Under the pieces are notes generated by a model. The model searched no databases and was not told where the DNA came from. It saw nothing but the letters and a program-made list of their open reading frames with translations. From an uncultured Collinsella sp. (GTDB lineage Bacteria > Actinomycetota > Coriobacteriia > Coriobacteriales > Coriobacteriaceae), in the NCBI GenBank assembly GCA_905197385.1, contig CAJJYO010000056.1:1-8516 (forward strand): 8,516 nt of DNA, read 5' to 3'. A program made the position numbers and the translations under genes. Shown piece after piece: positions 1 to 5,858 of the stretch. Within the stretch, counting starts at the first letter, position 1. Each line of letters begins with the position of its first letter.

Positions 1-590
1 AACCGCCTGCCGTTATGCCGCAGCTGCACTTGGCCGTCCAGTCAGGTTCGACGCGGATCCTCAAAGAGATGAATCGCCGTTATACACGCGAGGACTATTT
101 GGGCCTGGTCGATCGCATTCGCAACCGTATGCCCGATATCGCGCTCTCGACCGACATTATCGTTGGCTTCCCGGGCGAGACTGAAGAAGACTTTGAGCAG
201 ACGCTTTCACTTGCCGAGACGGTCCGCTATGCCCAGGCCTATACCTTCATCTATTCCAAGCGCGCCGGTACCCCGGCCGCAGAGATTGAAGATCCTACGC
301 CGCATGAGGTTATTCTCGAGCGTTTCAACCGCCTGGTTAAGGTTATCGAGACCACGGCACATGAGTATAACCAGGGTGAGCTTCATACTGTGGTGCCGGC
401 GCTCATTGAGGGCACGAGCAAGAAGAACGATGCGGTCCTGCTGGGCAAGAGTCCCAAGAATCAGACCGTGCATGCGCCTATCCCCGAGGGTTACAGCATC
501 GATCAGCTTGTTGGCAAGATCGTTGATGTTGACGTTGATGTTGCCAAGACCTGGTATTTGTCCGGCTCCATTGTGGGCGAGCCGCGCTAA
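1..590 (+). CDS. miaB: tRNA-2-methylthio-N6-dimethylallyladenosine synthase MiaB, 3' part
   Basis: This is the C-terminal 195 residues of MiaB, a radical-SAM methylthiotransferase that converts i6A37 to ms2i6A37 in tRNAs reading UNN codons. The reading frame is open from base 3, so the gene starts upstream of the window; about half of a typical 440-450-residue MiaB is missing, including the UPF0004 domain and the CxxxCxxC cluster motif. Visible family signatures are HLAVQSGS near the left edge (family HLPVQSGS), then MNRRYTREDY and TDIIVGFPGETEEDF from the radical-SAM barrel. A C-terminal TRAM-like domain follows, with VPALIEGTSKKND, LLGKSPKNQTVH and a final LSGSIVGEPR. The TAA stop overlaps the miaA ATG as TAATG, so the two genes are probably translationally coupled and serve consecutive steps of one tRNA modification. 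The family call is secure; separation from related methylthiotransferases (MtaB, RimO) rests on motif similarity and the miaA neighbour. Confidence 0.93.
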   Translation, partial: PPAVMPQLHLAVQSGSTRILKEMNRRYTREDYLGLVDRIRNRMPDIALSTDIIVGFPGETEEDFEQTLSLAETVRYAQAYTFIYSKRAGTPAAEIEDPTPHEVILERFNRLVKVIETTAHEYNQGELHTVVPALIEGTSKKNDAVLLGKSPKNQTVHAPIPEGYSIDQLVGKIVDVDVDVAKTWYLSGSIVGEPR

Positions 591-1528
591 TGGTTTCTTC
601 CGGGGCAGGTCTTTCCGCCGTTGCGATCGTCGGTCCGACGGCGGTTGGTAAGAGTGATGTTGCCGACCGTTTGGCCGCTCGTCTTTCGTCCGAAGTACTG
701 TCGTGCGATGCGATGCAAATCTATCGCGGCATGGACATCGGTACCGCAAAGATGACGCCCGATGAGTGTACGGCGCCGCTGCGTCTTGTCGACATTGTAG
801 ATCCGGGTGTGGCATATTCTGCTGCGCTTTATCAGGCTGACGCTCGCGCACATGTTGAGCGCTTGCTTGGCGTGGGCCGCCTACCGGTGTTTTGCGGGGG
901 TACGGGGCTGTATCTCAAGGCCGCCCTCGATGAGATGGACTTTCCCTCGGGTGAACTTGAGGACGATCGCCGTGTGGGCTATCAGGAGCTTGCCGAGCGT
1001 ATTGGCGAGGAAGAACTGCATGCCCTGCTTGCCGAGCGCGACCCAGAATCGGCTGCTGTTATTCATCCCCATAACGTGCGCCGTGTGATTCGTGCGCTCG
1101 AGATGCATGATGATGGTATCTCCTATGCACAGCAAAAAAGTCAGTTTAGTGTTCCGCGCGAGCATTATCATGCTCTATGGTTTGGTCTGACGCGTAATCG
1201 CGAGGTGCTCTACGAGCGCATTAACCTGCGTGTCGATCTGATGTTTGAACAGGGTCTTGTCGATGAGGTTCGCGGTCTTATGGACCAGGGGCTGGGAGAT
1301 GCCCTGACTTCGATGCAGGCAATTGGCTATAAAGAGATCATTGATGCTTTCAATGGCGTGATTTCTATGAATGAGGCTCGCGAACTCATCAAGATGCGTT
1401 CGCGTCGCTATGCCAAACGTCAGCTTTCGTGGTTTAAGCGCGATGACCGTATCGTGTGGTTTGATATGGACGAGTTTACGATCGATGAGGTCGTTGAGGA
1501 CATCCTGCATCGTATTGAGGCTGTCTAA
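590..1528 (+). CDS. miaA: tRNA dimethylallyltransferase MiaA
   Basis: MiaA transfers a dimethylallyl group from DMAPP to N6 of A37 in tRNAs reading UNN codons, making the substrate of MiaB. The 312-residue product has the usual family length. Seen in order: the P-loop GPTAVGKSD at residues 15-23; SCDAMQIYRGMDIGTAK at 38-54, with the conserved Asp at 40 but Ala where many homologues have Ser; DIVDPGVAYSAALY near 68-81; CGGTGLYLKA at 102-111; HPHNVRRVIRALEMH in the middle; and a C-terminal segment with SMQAIGYKEI and RRYAKRQLSWFKRD that is typical of the family. The start is the ATG that overlaps the miaB stop by one base. Only a weak Shine-Dalgarno (GGGCGAG, 575-581) precedes it, which fits coupling to miaB. 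The stop in turn overlaps the hflX ATG as TAATG. Confidence 0.97.
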   Translation: MVSSGAGLSAVAIVGPTAVGKSDVADRLAARLSSEVLSCDAMQIYRGMDIGTAKMTPDECTAPLRLVDIVDPGVAYSAALYQADARAHVERLLGVGRLPVFCGGTGLYLKAALDEMDFPSGELEDDRRVGYQELAERIGEEELHALLAERDPESAAVIHPHNVRRVIRALEMHDDGISYAQQKSQFSVPREHYHALWFGLTRNREVLYERINLRVDLMFEQGLVDEVRGLMDQGLGDALTSMQAIGYKEIIDAFNGVISMNEARELIKMRSRRYAKRQLSWFKRDDRIVWFDMDEFTIDEVVEDILHRIEAV

Positions 1529-2817
1529 TGGCCCGTTTTCCCCTTGTTCCCACGGCACCCGAGCCCGAGCGTGCCATTTTGGTTGGTGTTGAATGGCGCG
1601 ACAATGCATGGCCGCTCGATCGCTCGCTCGATGAGCTGGAGCGTCTTGCCCACACGGCTGGTGCCCAGTGCGTTGCACGCTTGTCACAGCGTTTGGTAAA
1701 GCCATATCCTAAATCGTTTATCGGTTCCGGTAAGGTTGAAGAGTTGTGCGGCCTGGTGCATCGCATGGATGCCGATGTCGTTATTTTTGACGATGACCTT
1801 ACGCCCTCGCAACAATCTTATTTGGAGAAAGCCGTGGGCGAGCCGGTAAAGATTATCGATCGTACGGCACTGATCCTGGATATCTTTGGCCTGCATGCTC
1901 AGACGCGTGAGGGACGCCTGCAGGTACAGCTGGCACAGCTTCAATATCTGTTACCTCGCCTGCGCGGCATGTGGAGCCATCTTGCCAAGGAGCAGACGCG
2001 CGGTGGCATCGGCTCACGCTTTGGACAGGGTGAAAGTCAGCTCGAGGTCGACCGTCGCTTGATTCGCAACAAGATTGCCGCGCTTCGTCGTGAGCTCAAG
2101 CAGGTTGAACAGCGTCGCGATGTTCAATCTAAGAGTCGCATTGAGTCACCGGCGTTTCGCGTCGCGTTAGCCGGTTATACTAATGCCGGTAAATCGACGT
2201 TGCTCAATCGTCTGACCGGCTCTACGGTACTTTCGCAGGACAAGCTGTTTGCTACGCTCGACCCGACGACGCGTTCGTATCGCCTGCCCGGCGGTCGCGG
2301 CATGACGATCACCGACACCGTCGGCTTTATTCAAAAGCTGCCGCATGGTCTCGTTGATGCCTTTAAGTCCACGCTGTCTGAGGTTCTTGGTGCCGATCTG
2401 ATCCTTAAAGTTGTGGATGCCTCTGACGAGGACTACGAGCGCCAGCTCGAGGCAGTCGATCGCGTTCTTGACGAGATCGGTGCCGGCGAGCGTTTGACGC
2501 TTACGGTGTTCAATAAAATCGATCTTCTCGATAGCGTTGATCGATTGAGTTTCCGTCGTCGCTATCCCGAGGCCGTGCTGTTCTCGGCCCAGACGGGCGA
2601 GGGACTCGACGATCTCGTCGACCGTATTGCTCGTGAGGCGGCTGCTACCGATGTGTTGCTCTCTGCTGATATCCCGTATCGCGAGGGCGCCCTCATCACG
2701 CTGGTGCATGAGCAGGGAACCCTTTTGCATGAGGAATATCTTGAGGACGGCGTTCGCATTGTGGCGAAGCTGCCGGCCCGTATCGCGCCGCGGCTCGAGC
2801 GTTATCGCACCGAGTAG
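1528..2817 (+). CDS. hflX: Ribosome-associated GTPase HflX
   Basis: HflX is a translational GTPase that binds 50S/70S ribosomes and, in characterised bacteria, splits stalled ribosomes under stress. The 429-residue product is a normal length. The N-terminal HflX domain (about residues 1-200) carries KSFIGSGKVEEL and a glycine-rich segment, RGGIGSRFGQGE, at 158-169, followed by the basic linker helix. The G domain shows G1 GYTNAGKST at 216-224, a likely G2 Thr in LDPTTRSY, G3 DTVGF at 263-267, G4 NKID at 329-332 and G5 SAQTGEG from 353. GAGG at 1517-1520 lies 7 bases before the ATG, which overlaps the miaA stop. The 3' end overlaps the convergent acyltransferase reading frame by 16 bp, and no separate terminator is visible between the two genes. 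Confidence 0.97.
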   Translation: MARFPLVPTAPEPERAILVGVEWRDNAWPLDRSLDELERLAHTAGAQCVARLSQRLVKPYPKSFIGSGKVEELCGLVHRMDADVVIFDDDLTPSQQSYLEKAVGEPVKIIDRTALILDIFGLHAQTREGRLQVQLAQLQYLLPRLRGMWSHLAKEQTRGGIGSRFGQGESQLEVDRRLIRNKIAALRRELKQVEQRRDVQSKSRIESPAFRVALAGYTNAGKSTLLNRLTGSTVLSQDKLFATLDPTTRSYRLPGGRGMTITDTVGFIQKLPHGLVDAFKSTLSEVLGADLILKVVDASDEDYERQLEAVDRVLDEIGAGERLTLTVFNKIDLLDSVDRLSFRRRYPEAVLFSAQTGEGLDDLVDRIAREAAATDVLLSADIPYREGALITLVHEQGTLLHEEYLEDGVRIVAKLPARIAPRLERYRTE

Positions 2818-3506
2818 ACGAGCTCCAAAATGCCCAGAATGATTGGCTGATGCAGCAGATAAAAGGGGAGTGCATGACGTCCAAGGCTGGCGAGCGCCGG
2901 GACGGGATTGGCGTAGGCCCAGCTTGGGGCGTTCTTATCGATTCCCTGCGCTATATGTGCGGCGAAGTATCCTGCAAGATACATAAAGATAAACGGGATG
3001 ATGGGGTAGTAATCACCTGAGACAAACCCAGGGCTCGGAAATCCCAGCCACGCCAGGTAGGGGACAGGGTAGATTGTTTTGGGGATGCTCCAGGTGAGGG
3101 CGAACATCACAAGGCATAGGGACATGCCCCATCTCGCTGATATCTTTTTAAGGACGGGATCGGTCAACGCCACGATGCCGGTACATGCGGCCATGCAGTA
3201 GATGATGCCAAAATTAACCGAATCATCGACTGAGACAAGTGTTGTTGCCAGCCAGACGACGAGTGCTGCTAAGGCGTATTTGGCGGCACGTTTGATATTG
3301 TTGCGCTAAAGAGTGCACATCCAACCCGCGATAAACAAGAATACCCAGCTGATGCTGGCGCGCCAGATGTCTTGAAAGACAGTCTGGGTAAACCAGGGCA
3401 TATCCCAACCGTACAGGTAGGCGAGATCGTAGCAAGCGTGAAAACCTGCCATTGAAATCATCGTAAACCCGCGGACGGTATCAAAGATGGTGATGCGTTT
3501 TTGCAT
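2802..3506 (-). pseudogene. Membrane acyltransferase of the HGSNAT/DUF1624 type, interrupted by an in-frame TAG
   Basis: One continuous reading frame of 234 codons is broken only by TAG at codon 67 (3306-3308). Both sides are in the same phase, and the unclaimed stretch between the two open parts translates sensibly (RNNIKRAAKYALAALVVWLA), so there is no frameshift. The N-terminal part has the family signature RITIFDTVRGF, then MAGFHACYDL with His23, and FLFIAGWMCTL. The C-terminal part has several hydrophobic helices and ends with LGRHALPFYLLHQP, typical of these multi-pass acyltransferases. Homologues commonly have Ser in the IAGW-x(3)-LSR context, so TCG to TAG, one base change, is a likely origin. 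No restart ATG with a Shine-Dalgarno follows the stop; the next ATG (3194) would lack half of the protein. The ATG overlaps the lexA stop as TAATG, so the gene is probably cotranscribed with lexA. Its substrate cannot be told from sequence. It may be a recent pseudogene, a strain polymorphism, a sequencing error or a readthrough gene. Confidence 0.8.
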
Positions 3507-4150
3507 TACGAGAACCGGCGCATCAAGCCGACGACTTTGCCCAAAATAACGGGATTTGTTGCATAGATAGGCTCCATGGTGTCATTCTCAGGCTGTAGGC
3601 GTACGCGTCCCTGCTCCTTGTAGAACGTCTTGACGGTCGCTGAACCATCAATCATGGCCACGACGATTTCGCCGTTCATGGCACTCTTTTGTTCACGGAC
3701 GATGATGTAATCGCCATTGAAGATGCCGACATTGATCATTGAGCTCCCATGCACCTCAAGGATAAAGGAACCCTGATCAGTGGCGATTTCGGTCGGGATA
3801 GTAAAAGTGTCTTCGATATTCTGCTCGGCCAGAATGGGAATCCCAGCCGCGACGCGACCAACGAGCGGTAGCGAGACCGTTCCGCGAGGTGCGGTGGGCT
3901 CGTCAGATTTAGAAATTGAGACAGAGGAGCCGTCCTCGTTAAAGAGTTCCAGGGCGCGCGGTTTGGTGGCATCGCGCTTGAGCAGCCCGCGCGCCTCCAA
4001 GGCAGATAAGTGGGCGTGCACGGTGCTGGGGGAGGAAAGGCCCACGGCAGATGCCATCTCGCGCACACTGGGCGGATAACCCTTCTCCTGCTGATATTCC
4101 TTGATGAAGTCGTAAATTTGCTGCTGACGCTTGGTAATTTTGCGAGCCAT
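3506..4150 (-). CDS. lexA: SOS response repressor LexA (S24 autopeptidase)
   Basis: LexA represses DNA-damage genes and cleaves itself when RecA filaments form. The chosen start gives 214 residues, close to the usual 200-240. It begins MARKITKRQQQIYDFI, the standard LexA N-terminus. A winged helix-turn-helix covers about residues 28-57 (SVREMASAVGLSSPSTVHAHLSALEARG). The cleavage region LPLVGRVAAGIP places the scissile bond at Ala102-Gly103. The catalytic dyad is Ser137 in HGSSM and Lys174 in SATVKTF. The reading frame stays open upstream to 4255, but the ATG at 4148-4150 has AGAGAGG 8 bases before it, while the extra upstream residues do not look like LexA and would cover the operators. Three LexA-box-like sites lie upstream, so autoregulation is expected. 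The stop overlaps the start of the interrupted acyltransferase gene. Family and function are secure. Confidence 0.97.
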   Translation of the reverse strand: MARKITKRQQQIYDFIKEYQQEKGYPPSVREMASAVGLSSPSTVHAHLSALEARGLLKRDATKPRALELFNEDGSSVSISKSDEPTAPRGTVSLPLVGRVAAGIPILAEQNIEDTFTIPTEIATDQGSFILEVHGSSMINVGIFNGDYIIVREQKSAMNGEIVVAMIDGSATVKTFYKEQGRVRLQPENDTMEPIYATNPVILGKVVGLMRRFS

Positions 4151-4158
4151 CAGGGCAT

Positions 4159-4165
4159 CCTCTCT
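4159..4165 (-). promoter_or_regulatory. lexA ribosome binding site (decides the start)
   Basis: On the minus strand AGAGAGG sits 8 bases before the ATG at 4150. This supports the 214-residue LexA over longer in-frame alternatives starting at 4171 or 4255, which have no comparable site. Confidence 0.7.
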
Positions 4166-4174
4166 ACCCATGTC

Positions 4175-4186
4175 AAACAAATGTTC
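4175..4186 (-). promoter_or_regulatory. Degenerate LexA box (GAAC-ATTT-GTTT)
   Basis: Read on the minus strand the site is GAACATTTGTTT, with a C before it: one intact GAAC half and a GTTT half. The Bacillus consensus CGAACRNRYGTTYC tolerates T at that position. It lies 25 bp upstream of the lexA ATG and starts exactly 28 bp from the next box, which argues against chance. It is probably a weaker third operator, placed around the likely lexA transcription start. Confidence 0.5.
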
Positions 4187-4188
4187 GA

Positions 4189-4217
4189 ATTTTGCTTGAC
4201 AGGAACAACTGTTCGAA
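4189..4217 (-). promoter_or_regulatory. Possible lexA promoter (weak)
   Basis: On the minus strand TTCGAA (4217-4212) and CAAAAT (4194-4189) are separated by 17 bp, matching the -35 and -10 consensus at 3 and 4 of 6 positions. Its appeal is placement: box 1 overlaps the -35 and spacer, and the degenerate box covers the start. The hexamers alone are not convincing. Confidence 0.3.
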
Positions 4218-4223
4218 GATAAT
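4196..4223 (+). promoter_or_regulatory. Sigma-70-type promoter for the LysM-nrdR-dut unit
   Basis: TTGACA (4196-4201) is a perfect -35 hexamer. GATAAT (4218-4223) after a 16-bp spacer is a good -10. Initiation would fall near 4230, leaving a leader of about 80 nt before the LysM start. LexA box 1 lies in the spacer and box 2 over the start site, so tight SOS control is expected. Confidence 0.75.
4203..4214. promoter_or_regulatory. LexA box 1 (GAAC-AACT-GTTC)
   Basis: This is a perfect GAAC-N4-GTTC palindrome, the core of the Gram-positive/actinobacterial SOS box. It lies inside the spacer of the plus-strand promoter candidate (TTGACA 4196-4201, GATAAT 4218-4223). It also lies between the -35 and -10 of the weaker minus-strand lexA promoter candidate, so one bound LexA dimer could block both divergent promoters. 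Confidence 0.92.
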
Positions 4224-4230
4224 AATAACC

Positions 4231-4242
4231 GAACATTCGTTC
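4231..4242. promoter_or_regulatory. LexA box 2 (GAAC-ATTC-GTTC)
   Basis: This is a second perfect GAAC-N4-GTTC palindrome, starting 28 bp after box 1. It sits just downstream of the plus-strand -10 candidate, over the expected transcription start of the LysM gene, a position where repressor binding would block initiation. Confidence 0.92.
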
Positions 4243-4300
4243 TCGCGCTAGACATTTTTGTCCGCGCGGCTTGATAAAACTGTTCTCAGCAAAACACGCG

Positions 4301-4307
4301 AGAGGAG
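4301..4307 (+). promoter_or_regulatory. Ribosome binding site of the LysM gene
   Basis: AGAGGAG lies 3 bases before the ATG at 4311 and 6 before the ATG at 4314. The second spacing is closer to normal, so 4314 is the preferred start. The site overlaps a 7-bp inverted repeat (TGTTCTC 4281-4287 with GAGAACA 4305-4311) that could partly mask it. Confidence 0.7.
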
Positions 4308-4313
4308 AACATG

Positions 4314-4763
4314 ATGAACGCAACGAATATGGTCCAGGGAAACCTTGCCCTTAAACTCGAGACGCCTGCAGAACCCACTTTTACGGTTGTTCAGGGTGGC
4401 CGCTCCGGCTTTCAGCCTTTGACCGTAAAGTCTGCTCGCAATCAGCAGGCTGTAGTTGCGCCGGCCCGCGTTGCCCTGAAGGTTCCGACGATTGTCGCCG
4501 TTGCCGTTGCGCTTACGCTCTTCGTTGTCCTCGCTACGTCGGTCTTTAGCGCTCGTCACGCCGCGTATGCCGAGTCCGTTTCCAACGTTACCTACGAGAC
4601 TATTCGCGTTCAGCCTGGTGATTCTCTTTGGTCGCTTGCCGAGGAATATCCTATCGAAGGCCTTTCCACGCAAGAGACTTCCGACATGATCCGTAACGTC
4701 AATCATCTGGAGCATGGTTCGCTCGCCGCCGGTGCGCATCTTAAGGTTCCTGCTCGTTCGTAA
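4314..4763 (+). CDS. LysM-domain membrane protein, probable YneA-like SOS cell-division inhibitor
   Basis: The product has 149 residues from the preferred ATG (an adjacent ATG at 4311 adds one Met). It has three parts: about 56 residues, probably cytoplasmic, without a recognised domain; one hydrophobic helix at about 57-78 (VPTIVAVAVALTLFVVLATS) preceded by Arg and Lys; and, outside the membrane, a single LysM domain at about 95-146 with TIRVQPGDSLWSLAEEY and a closing LKVP. LysM binds peptidoglycan. Known SOS division suppressors next to lexA have this build: YneA of Bacillus and Rv2719c of Mycobacterium, with DivS of Corynebacterium in a similar role. Two perfect LexA boxes in its promoter and the divergent lexA make damage induction very likely. 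A division-inhibiting role is inferred from architecture and context. The long cytoplasmic tail is not found in Bacillus YneA, whose membrane segment lies near the N-terminus. A wall-binding protein of another function remains possible. Confidence 0.85.
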   Translation: MNATNMVQGNLALKLETPAEPTFTVVQGGRSGFQPLTVKSARNQQAVVAPARVALKVPTIVAVAVALTLFVVLATSVFSARHAAYAESVSNVTYETIRVQPGDSLWSLAEEYPIEGLSTQETSDMIRNVNHLEHGSLAAGAHLKVPARS

Positions 4764-4776
4764 TCATTATCGCGCT

Positions 4777-4820
4777 GCGCATGGTACCCTTGTTATCGTT
4801 TAAGAGGAGGTACCATGCGC
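4777..4820 (+). promoter_or_regulatory. 12-bp inverted repeat enclosing the nrdR start codon
   Basis: GCGCATGGTACC (4777-4788) is perfectly complementary to GGTACCATGCGC (4809-4820), with a 20-nt loop (4789-4808). The right arm contains the last two G of the nrdR Shine-Dalgarno, the ATG and codon 2, and the loop holds the rest of the Shine-Dalgarno. In mRNA this stem would hide the nrdR start. No T tract follows, so it is not an intrinsic terminator. It could instead be a DNA operator. Confidence 0.7.
4803..4810 (+). promoter_or_regulatory. Strong nrdR ribosome binding site
   Basis: AGAGGAGG is close to a full anti-16S match and lies 4 bases before the nrdR ATG. Its last two bases take part in the inverted repeat that covers the start codon. 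Confidence 0.85.
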
Positions 4821-5258
4821 TGTCCCAAATGTGGCAAGGCACATACCCGCGTCGTTGATTCCCGTATGCAGGAGTCAAATAACACCATTAAGCGCCGTCG
4901 CGAATGTTGTTCGTGTAACTATCGCTTTACAACGTTTGAGCGATGCGAAGACCCAATCGAGGTCATTAAGTCAGACGGAACCAAGCAGCGGTTCGATCGC
5001 AATAAGCTGCTCGTCGGCTTGATGCGCGCCACCATCAAGCGTGATATCGATACTAAGAAGCTCAATGAGATTATCGACGACATCGAGGTCGAGCTGCGCT
5101 CTCGCACGCTGACGGCCGTCACGTCCCATGAGTTGGGTGACATGGTGCTCAAGCGCTTGGCCAAGATCGACAAGGTGGCCTACATCCGCTTTGCCTCGGT
5201 CTACCGCGATTTCAAAGACGTCGATGAGTTTCTGCAAGAGCTCGACAAGCTAAGGTGA
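4815..5258 (+). CDS. nrdR: Transcriptional repressor NrdR
   Basis: NrdR senses ATP/dATP and represses ribonucleotide reductase operons by binding NrdR boxes. The 147-residue length is typical. The N-terminal zinc ribbon is visible as MRCPKCG (Cys3, Cys6) and ECCSCNYRF (Cys31, Cys34), together with VVDSRMQE and IKRRREC, which are characteristic of the family. The ATP-cone spans about residues 49-139, starting with [17 protein letters not shown] and ending [19 protein letters not shown], the usual NrdR tail. It lies 51 bp after the LysM gene and 4 bp before dut, so the three genes probably form a unit. The same lexA-LysM-nrdR order is known from mycobacteria. No NrdR box is seen in the window, so its targets lie elsewhere. 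Confidence 0.97.
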   Translation: MRCPKCGKAHTRVVDSRMQESNNTIKRRRECCSCNYRFTTFERCEDPIEVIKSDGTKQRFDRNKLLVGLMRATIKRDIDTKKLNEIIDDIEVELRSRTLTAVTSHELGDMVLKRLAKIDKVAYIRFASVYRDFKDVDEFLQELDKLR

Positions 5259-5262
5259 TTCC

Positions 5263-5706
5263 ATGTCCAACATTACCGTCAACATAAAGCGTCTCGACCC
5301 CACCGTCGAGCTTCCCAAATACGCCCATCCCACCGATGCCGGCTTGGATTTGCGCTCCAACGAGGACTGCGTCCTGAAGCCCTTCGAACGTCGTCTGGTC
5401 TCTACTGGGCTGGCCATCGCCTTGCCCGATGGCTACGCCGGCTTCGTCCAGCCCCGCAGCGGCTTGGCCATCAAGCAGGGCCTGTCTATAGTTAACACGC
5501 CGGGCCTCATCGACGCCCACTACCGAGGAGAACTCAAGGTTATCCTCATCAACCTGGACCCCTCCAACAACATCCAAATCAACAAAGGCGACCGCATAGC
5601 CCAACTCGTCATCCAAGAAGTCCCCACGGTCAACCTCATAGAGGTAGACGAACTAGACAAAACCGACCGAGGCAACGGAGGCTTCGGCTCCAGCGGCGTC
5701 GCCTAG
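5263..5706 (+). CDS. dut: dUTP diphosphatase (trimeric dUTPase)
   Basis: The enzyme hydrolyses dUTP to dUMP and PPi, keeping uracil out of DNA and feeding dTMP synthesis. The 147-residue length fits the homotrimeric family. All five motifs are visible: motif 1 TDAGLDLRS (24-32); motif 2 [10 protein letters not shown] (64-73); motif 3 [13 protein letters not shown] (81-93), with the catalytic Asp84 and Tyr87; motif 4 GDRIAQLVI (109-117); and motif 5 [11 protein letters not shown] (135-145). AAGGTGA (5252-5258) serves as Shine-Dalgarno and overlaps the nrdR stop; the intergenic gap is only 4 bp, which implies cotranscription. Codon choice differs from its neighbours: C-ending codons (GTC, ATC, AAC, CTC) dominate, especially in the second half, while flanking genes favour GTT, CTT and GCT. 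Confidence 0.97.
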   Translation: MSNITVNIKRLDPTVELPKYAHPTDAGLDLRSNEDCVLKPFERRLVSTGLAIALPDGYAGFVQPRSGLAIKQGLSIVNTPGLIDAHYRGELKVILINLDPSNNIQINKGDRIAQLVIQEVPTVNLIEVDELDKTDRGNGGFGSSGVA

Positions 5707-5722
5707 GGGTACTCGTATCCCT

Positions 5723-5825
5723 CCCGCCCGGGGCTTACCTATATCATTCCATGCTCAAACATTCTCGCGTCGCTTCGCTCGCTGCGAAACTGCGCGTGGA
5801 ACGATATAGGTAAGCCCCGGGCGGG
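5723..5825. repeat. Palindromic repeat, copy 1 (32-bp stem)
   Basis: Bases 5723-5754 pair with 5794-5825: 30 Watson-Crick pairs, one T-G wobble (5752/5796) and one A-C mismatch (5746/5802), with a 39-nt apex. The apex contains CTCAAACATTCTCGC and GCTGCGAAACTGC, which recur in copy 2, and a small inner stem TCGC/GCGA. It begins 17 bp after the dut stop. No T tract follows, so it is not a canonical terminator. It looks like a REP/BIME-type dispersed element, but dispersal cannot be shown from one window. Confidence 0.85.
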
Positions 5826-5858
5826 CGGCTACTCGCTTGAAACAATATTTACTTTTCT

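Noticed and set aside
207..851. Long minus-strand open frame opposite miaB/miaA, and similar antisense frames at 1175-1705, 2167-2730, 6464-7189 and 7492-8259
   Set aside because: They lie opposite well-identified genes, have no motifs and are explained by codon bias of the sense strand in GC-rich DNA.
3306..3308. TAG decoded as pyrrolysine
   Set aside because: The family does not use pyrrolysine, a Ser-to-stop single base change explains the site, and nothing else in the window points to that machinery. It cannot be excluded without the rest of the genome.
3223..3435. Frameshift explanation for the broken acyltransferase, using the overlapping minus-strand frame at 3223-3435
   Set aside because: The two parts are in the same phase and the segment between them reads through sensibly with only the TAG interrupting.
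4151..4255. Longer LexA starting at 4255 or 4171
   Set aside because: The added residues do not resemble LexA, would run through the operators and promoter, and lack a Shine-Dalgarno; the ATG at 4150 has AGAGAGG 8 bases upstream.
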